NCBI GenBank assembly: GCA_018894105.1
Contig: CM032118.1
Coordinates: forward strand, 29,306,690 to 29,370,689
Direction of reading: 5' to 3'
DNA length: 64,000 nucleotides
Source: Jacaranda mimosifolia
Lineage: Eukaryota; Streptophyta; Magnoliopsida; Lamiales; Bignoniaceae
The notes beneath the pieces are model-generated. The model had not been told where the DNA came from, searched no databases, and was given only the letters and a program-made list of their open reading frames with translations. Every line of letters begins with the position of its first letter. Position 1 is the stretch's first letter. A program made the position numbers and the translations under genes. Of the stretch, positions 58,691-64,000 are shown one piece after another.

Positions 58691-59839
58691 AAGGACCTCT
58701 TGACAATGGTAACCTGCACAAAAAATTACTATTTACTTTAGGGAAAGAATGAAAGAATTACTTGTTTGACACTTTACGCACCCCAAACAGAATATGGCAA
58801 CTATCTTAAGATATTATTAAATCCAACTCACTCAAACACTGTCCAAACCCCACAAAAGATGCAAAAATATTAGGCACAAATTAGCTCAGACACACACCAT
58901 AACTTCCTACTACATCTAACAAAATAGGGTTTGGAGGAAAAGAAAACCCACAAATGAACTACTGAATATAATAAAGTACTCTTTAGGAAGTAACACCATG
59001 TTATCTTAAGGAAAGGGAAGTATGAACTTAAACTCATTAGAGGCACAAATCTTATGTCTGAAAATATCTAACTTCGCTTACTCAAGTGAATACTTAATCT
59101 TCGTCGCCTTTCCAAAACTACTATCCATAATAGATGTACTCAAAGACTTATTACCAAAAGAACCCTCTCTTCAAAATCAAAACTAGATGATGAAGAAGAC
59201 TCTCAAATTTCCTTCTTAATATGAGATACCTCAAAATTCCCTAAGTATTTAATTAACTATATGTCTAAGGACCTCTTGACAATGGTAACCTACACAAAAA
59301 TTTACTATTTACTTTAGGGAAAGAATGAAAGAATGACTTGTTTGACACTTTATGCACCCCAAATAGAATACGGTAACTATCTTAAGATATTATTAAATCC
59401 AACTCACTCAAACATTGTCCAAACCCCACAAAAGATGCAAAAATATTAGGCACAAATTAGCTCAAACACATACCGTAACTTCCCACTACATCTAACAAAA
59501 GAGGGTTTGGAGGAAAAGAAAACCCACAAATGAACTACTAAATATAATAAAGTACTCTTTAGGAAGTAACATCATGTTATCTTAAGGAAAGGGAAGTATA
59601 AACTTAAACTCATTAGAGTCACAAATCTTATGTCTGAAAATATCTAACTTCGCTTACTCGAGTGAATACTTATTTTTTGTCGCCTTTGCAAAATTACTAT
59701 ATCTAACAAATGTACTCAAAGACTTATTACCAAAAGAACCCTCTCTTCAAAATCAGAACTAGATGAAGAAGACTCTCAAATTTCCCTCTTAATATGAGAT
59801 ACCTCAAAATTCCCTAAGTATTTAATTGACTACATGTCT
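58691..59839. repeat. 576-bp direct tandem duplication
   Basis: 58691-59266 and 59267-59839 are near-identical head-to-tail copies, differing by scattered single bases and small indels. Both start AAGGACCTCTTGACAATGG and end near ACTAYATGTCT. No gene inside. The modest divergence implies a duplication more recent than the surrounding retroelements. Confidence 0.93.
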
Positions 59840-60340
59840 AATATAGGATTGATTTATGTTGTAACACTATGCAGAGAAAAACCCTTGTGATTCTGAACCA
59901 AGCCACATACCACATGCACGTAGGGCGACCTCTAACGGGTGCCTGAGGCCAGCGATCAGCGACTGTCAGCCGCAACTGCCGTGCAAGACACCATGACAAG
60001 CTCCACAGTTGCTACAGCTGGGCATTGCATGAGTAGCTACCTTCGGAGCCCACTGGGCTCCCAACATTATTGCCCTAAGAAAATTAGAAACTAATTGACA
60101 CCATCAACATGGCTAGCCAGCCATGGGCCATCACCATGGTTCCTCGTCTACTTCTACCTAATTGATTCCTTAAAAACTCATTTCCTGGACTCAAATTAGA
60201 ACTAGAACCATTCTCAGATATCTTCTAAACTGGCATAAACTTCAAAACTCCCACTGACTTGAAAGAGGTTATGGAAAAAATTTGTGAGCAAGGAAGGGAG
60301 TTGAGAAGAAATACATAAAACAAAAGAGTCCAAGGAGTAT
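59840..60340. other. Unassigned, locally GC-rich
   Basis: About 59920-60070 is clearly richer in G and C than its surroundings. No open frame or known repeat was recognised. Confidence 0.4.
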
Positions 60341-60459
60341 GGGAAACATTACCTTGAGGACTTATCTTACCACTCCTTGTGGAAGTTTCTTTCCTCTTTC
60401 TCTTTCTCCTTATCCAAGACAGAGTTTTTCTTTCTTTTCACTAACCCCCTAGGTGCCAT
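60341..60459 (-). pseudogene. Possible first exon of a Tat accessory ORF
   Basis: From Met at 60459: MAPRGLVKRKK then Lys/Glu-rich KEKEKEERNFHKEW and a stop at about 60370, followed by CAAG-GTAATG at about 60352, a possible splice donor. It lies upstream, on the same strand, of the coiled-coil-like tail at 57330-57870. No domain; speculative. Confidence 0.25.
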
Positions 60460-61189
60460 CAAGGCAACCTTTATAGGCACCTCTTAAGAGATCATAAAGA
60501 CTTTGAGACCTACTCAACCTCAACCTAGACAGCAGTTGAAAACTTGCAAGCACTTAATTCAAGAAAAAATGCTCAAATTAAAATAAAGAAAATTTAGTAT
60601 ATTAAACTTATAATATATTTTTGATGCAAAATTAAAAATTCCCCCATCCAAAATAAGGGACTAGATGATACTGCTAAAAATTAAATATAAGGACAATTTG
60701 ATAAACTAACTAAAATTGAAAATAGACCTAAAATTAATTGATTAATTAAAGGGCCAGAGAGCCTAAAGGACAAGCTAAGCCCATAAAGAAGGGTATAAAA
60801 ACCCCTAATAGGACTAAGCCTACCAAGAGTAAAAACTATAAATACCAAGTCCCAAAGGAAAATTAGACACAAGAAATCCTTTGCAAAAATTCTCAAAGTT
60901 GAAAAACTCTTCAACTTTCTGCAGTATAAGACTTCTCTCCGCGCATTCTTGAGGAAAATGAACGATCATACTGTTGTGTTCTAGAAACGGCATCACTTTT
61001 TTTCTAAGTAGCATCAATGCTTTTATTGAATTTTCTCTTTTATATGATTACATGGTTGTGATTTTTCATTCTTTTACTTGTTTGTGCTTTATCAGGTTCT
61101 TGCACACTTGGGGTTTCTCCGTATGATTTTTTTCTCTTTTCTTTGTATCCATCATGATCTCATCATGAAATTATCTATTTGGGAGCCTC
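60460..61189. other. Unassigned; possible LTR-like promoter segment
   Basis: A TATA-like CTATAAATACC (60837-60847, plus) is followed by a pyrimidine-rich leader-like stretch to about 61180. Without a second copy in the window I cannot call it an LTR. Confidence 0.3.
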
Positions 61190-61680
61190 TTACGAGTCTT
61201 ATAGCGGGGATGATTTATGCAAGCCCCTTAAGGGTCATATAGGAGATTTGTATTCTCTACTAGCCCCTTTGGGGGTCTTATAACATACTTGACTTCTACG
61301 AGCCCATTATAGGTTTTTATAACATAGTTATTTTCTTTGCGCACCTTTTTGGAGGTCTCATAGCATGTTGTTCTTTTGGTACCCTCTCCCCCTGTGGGTC
61401 TTATAGTACACTTGATTTCTGCAAGCCCCATGAGGGTCTTATAATAGACTTGATTTTTGAGTGCCCCCTTAGAGTCTTATAGTAGAGTTTCTTTTTTTAA
61501 TTTTTCTCTTTTCTTTTTTGTATGCCCCTTTAAGGATCTTACAGTAGACTCTATTTGTTCTAAGTGCCACTTAGGGTCTATAGCAAACTTGGTTTTCCTA
61601 CATGCCCCCAGGGTCCTATAGCAAGCTAAATTTTTTCTACACTCCCCTTTAGCAATCTTACTACTTAGGCATTTGTCCTG
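61190..61680 (+). repeat. Degenerate 39-bp-period tandem array (copy 2)
   Basis: About twelve units of 36-42 bases (one expanded by a T-rich run at 61490-61520) built on GGGTCTTATAGTAGACTTG and GCAAGCCCCTT-like halves. The reverse complement resembles the array at 35513-36005. Confidence 0.7.
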
Positions 61681-62766
61681 CGAGAGGTTAGTTCAGTAAT
61701 TAAAGATAAATTTAGAAGTAATCAAAATATTTCATTGAAATCTCAAAGTAGTATTTGTCATCTCTCAAATTTAGACAAACTCTATTCAAAATAAAGAAAG
61801 CACAGATCTAGAATATGAGAAATCAAATCTAAACATTTTAAAAGAAACTTAGTCTAATAAACTAAAATAAATAGACTTTTCTAGTAGTAAATCTGAGCAC
61901 TTGAGGAGGTGTGTTTCTTGAAGTTAAGGACATTTCCCATCTCTAAAGTGTTGATTGGGTCACCAAATGTAGCTTCTTTATTTTTAGATTTTCCTTCTAT
62001 TGTGATCTCGTATTTGTTTTTCTCCATCCTTTCAAAACTTGCCTTTTGCAGAAGAGATTCAGCAGAGTTGACTTCCAACACTAAGCTCTTACCTTTTTAC
62101 TTTAGAGTTACTTCATCGATGTCCTCCAAGATTGTCTCAGCTTGTAGTAGAAAGTTTTGCCTTTTTCAAGATGCTAGTGTAACATTCTCTGGCTGTGCAA
62201 TGATTGCCATCTAATTCACTTATCCGACGGGGTATGGAACTTCATCCTCATATGATATATTTTGACATGACTGCTAAGAAGAGGTTCAAGGTGGGCCTCC
62301 TAAGGATGATGTTGTACGTGAAAGAGGCCTTGACTACCAAGAATTTTACCAACTTTCTGACCATCTGAGGATGAGTACCTAAGGAAAGACGAATAAAGAT
62401 CACTCAAAGTATTTCCATAATTTTGCTAGTAATTCTAACCAACAGGATGTTGATCTTCTACAGTTGGATATTATCTACCCCTAGATGGGGTAAGGCATCA
62501 TGGAAGATTAGTCTATAGAACTCCCACTGTCTACTACTATTTTCTTTATCCAAAAGTTAGCAAGGGATCCTGAGATCATGAATAAGCCATTTTGCTCACC
62601 CTTTGATGCCTATAAATTTTTTTCTCCAATAATAATACTAAACGTAGGGGCCATATTTCGTATATGCTAAGAGTTAACTCTAGAGCATTGGCTTATACCT
62701 ATCTTGCTGCCTTTGAAAGTACCTTCTATGCATTAGAAGACACTTTTTGTTGATCCTCTAAAGATT
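61681..62766 (-). pseudogene. Gypsy protease remnant with intact DSGSS
   Basis: Minus strand: IVVDSGSSID (about 62512-62545), the aspartic-protease active site. Then LVKFLVVKASFTYNIILRRP and TLNLF (about 62285-62350) and a YIIYEDEVPYPVG segment (62225-62270), matching the protease C-terminal half of Tat-type elements. A trailing frame with LLQAETILEDIDEVTL and LEVNSAESLLQKASFE (61950-62150) is unidentified. Stops and frameshifts are present; no RT follows. Confidence 0.75.
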
Positions 62767-63767
62767 GCAGAACTAAGGTGGGGAATCAGATTCGGGTATT
62801 GGAGTACCCAACCCGACCTAAGCCTATTGGATATTTCCCATTTGGGTCGGGTAATTTTAGTCCCCCCACCCCATTGGGGTATTTAAGGGGCCAAAAAATT
62901 TTCGGTGGGCTATCAAGTGGTGGCTTAGGGTACTCGATACCCGATCAAATACCCCCCATTTTATTAAAAAAATAATTATTATTATACATTTATACAATTT
63001 TTTCTGGGCCTCTAAAATTTAAAAAATAAATTAAAGCCCAAGCTTTTAGAGTTTAGTAACCAACCCAACACTAAGTTAAATATTAAATTGCAAAAGAATT
63101 AGTTATTAGCTAAGAAAATTAGAAAAGAGTAGGAAAGCAGAAGCATTCCAGGTGAACCGTGAACTTACTGTCTTCACTTCCAAGTCCCAAGTTTCAGCCC
63201 AACTTTCCCATTTTGTTTTGTATTTGTTGTAAGACTTTCGTTATTGAATATTTGATATGATTTGTAATGTATTTAGATAATGATTATTTTCTTTGAAAAC
63301 TTTGTTGGTTTTATTTTGGAATTTGTTCAAATGTTTGGATTTAATGCTTTTGTGAGTTGTGACTTGTGATGAAATATTATTGTGATATTGTAAAGTATGA
63401 AGTTGAATTGTAAATTTGTGTTAAATAGAGGATAATGATATTAACAAAATATTATTGTCAATATATGATGTATCTCATATACTAGAAATTAATGTTTATA
63501 TTTAAGTTTTAAAATTACATATTAGGTGGGATTTAGTACTTGTGAACAATGAAATGTAGTGCTATCAATTGGTTCATGATGAAAATAAATAATAAATTAA
63601 AAATTTTTTAATTTTTATCTATTAAAAAAATATAAAAAATTTAGCGAAAAATTTTGGGGGTACCCCTATCAAATGGGGGTTGAGAATCGGGTATCGAAAA
63701 ATGATACCCAAACCCTCGGGTACCCGCAGTGGGGGTACCCGACCCCTATCCACCTCTATGTAAAACT
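62767..63767. mobile_element. hAT-like non-autonomous DNA transposon
   Basis: Element 62775-63759 (985 bp), flanked by GCAGAACT (62767-62774) and GTAAAACT (63760-63767), an 8-bp duplication with two changes. Ends read AAGGTGGGGAATCAG and, inverted, ATAGAGGTGGATAGG, sharing AGGTGG. Dense subterminal GGGTACCC and CGGGTA motifs at both ends (62790-62840 and 63655-63750) are typical of plant hAT elements. The AT-rich interior has no transposase. It splits Gypsy gag-protease sequence, which continues on both sides. Confidence 0.7.
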
Positions 63768-64000
63768 AGCGCTGGTAATGGCAGGTTGTCAATCTCTTGC
63801 AGGCAATGCCTCTATCACGTTCTAACTATCTCTAGGCGAGCATTGATGTTCTCCGTCATTTTTGTGTTGAGACTGCTTCATGGGGCTGTCGGCATCTTTT
63901 GGAAAAAAAAATCCTTTATGTACCCCCACTACATTAGCTTCTCAATTTCATCCTTTAGGTGGTAGCACTTTTCATTAGTATGCCCTCAATCATGGTTGAA
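63768..64000 (-). pseudogene. Gypsy gag zinc-region remnant, continues past window
   Basis: Minus strand from the window edge: FNHD-x-GHTNEKCYHLKDEIE then KLIS (about 63930-63999), matching the HxDxGHxTxxCxxLKxEIExLI zinc-like motif of Tat gag, followed by KDFFFQKMPTAP. With 61681-62766 it makes one minus-strand gag-protease relic split by the hAT-like insertion. Confidence 0.78.

Overview
This window looks like heterochromatic, transposon-packed DNA from a flowering plant, probably a dicot. It is AT-rich and holds decayed plant Ty1/Copia and Ty3/Gypsy (Tat-type) retrotransposons, a plant LINE, hAT-like elements, and one intron-containing relic of a plant cell gene. I see no intact protein-coding gene, no tRNA or rRNA gene and no CRISPR array. 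The species cannot be named from the sequence.

Left part (1-14.7 kb): a minus-strand Copia fragment (LTR plus reverse transcriptase, RNase H lost) lies beside a 5'-truncated LINE. A complete but dead Copia element (4363-14664, LTRs of about 2.2 kb, perfect 5-bp target duplication CCACT) is inserted in the LINE 3' UTR; the rest of that UTR and its poly(A) resume at 14665.

Centre-left (14.7-19.2 kb): the only host-gene remnant, an intron-retaining minus-strand pseudogene of CNOT9/RCD1 (CCR4-NOT subunit), with at least seven recognisable exon pieces, stop codons and missing 5' sequence.

Middle (19.2-41 kb): more Copia sequence of the same LTR family. There is a 5' end of a minus-strand element (LTR, primer-binding site, leader, partial gag), a truncated LTR with a 180-bp tandem duplication, and a second Copia lineage (3' LTR, RNase H, RT, integrase, gag). 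Its RT is split by a small non-autonomous DNA transposon that itself carries a solo LTR. Then come a 39-bp-period array, an unidentified coiled-coil-like ORF tail, another solo LTR, and a plus-strand Gypsy gag-protease remnant.

Right (41-64 kb): a 15.4-kb minus-strand Tat-type Gypsy element (LTRs 41037-41919 and 55515-56403) has gag, protease, RT, RNase H and integrase all inactivated by stops. On the opposite strand near its 3' end it carries a captured plant-mobile-domain (PMD) gene, with an A/T-rich tandem-repeat block between integrase and that gene. A solo Copia LTR interrupts its gag. Beyond it lie further Tat-derived debris, a 576-bp tandem duplication, a second 39-bp-period array homologous to the first but inverted, and a minus-strand Gypsy gag-protease remnant split by a hAT-like element.

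Nine LTR copies of one Copia family, in both orientations, make up nearly a third of the window. The most notable structures are a perfect 12-bp-arm palindrome just upstream of the LTR TATA box, a four-copy hairpin motif in the Copia leader, and the antisense PMD gene inside the Gypsy element.
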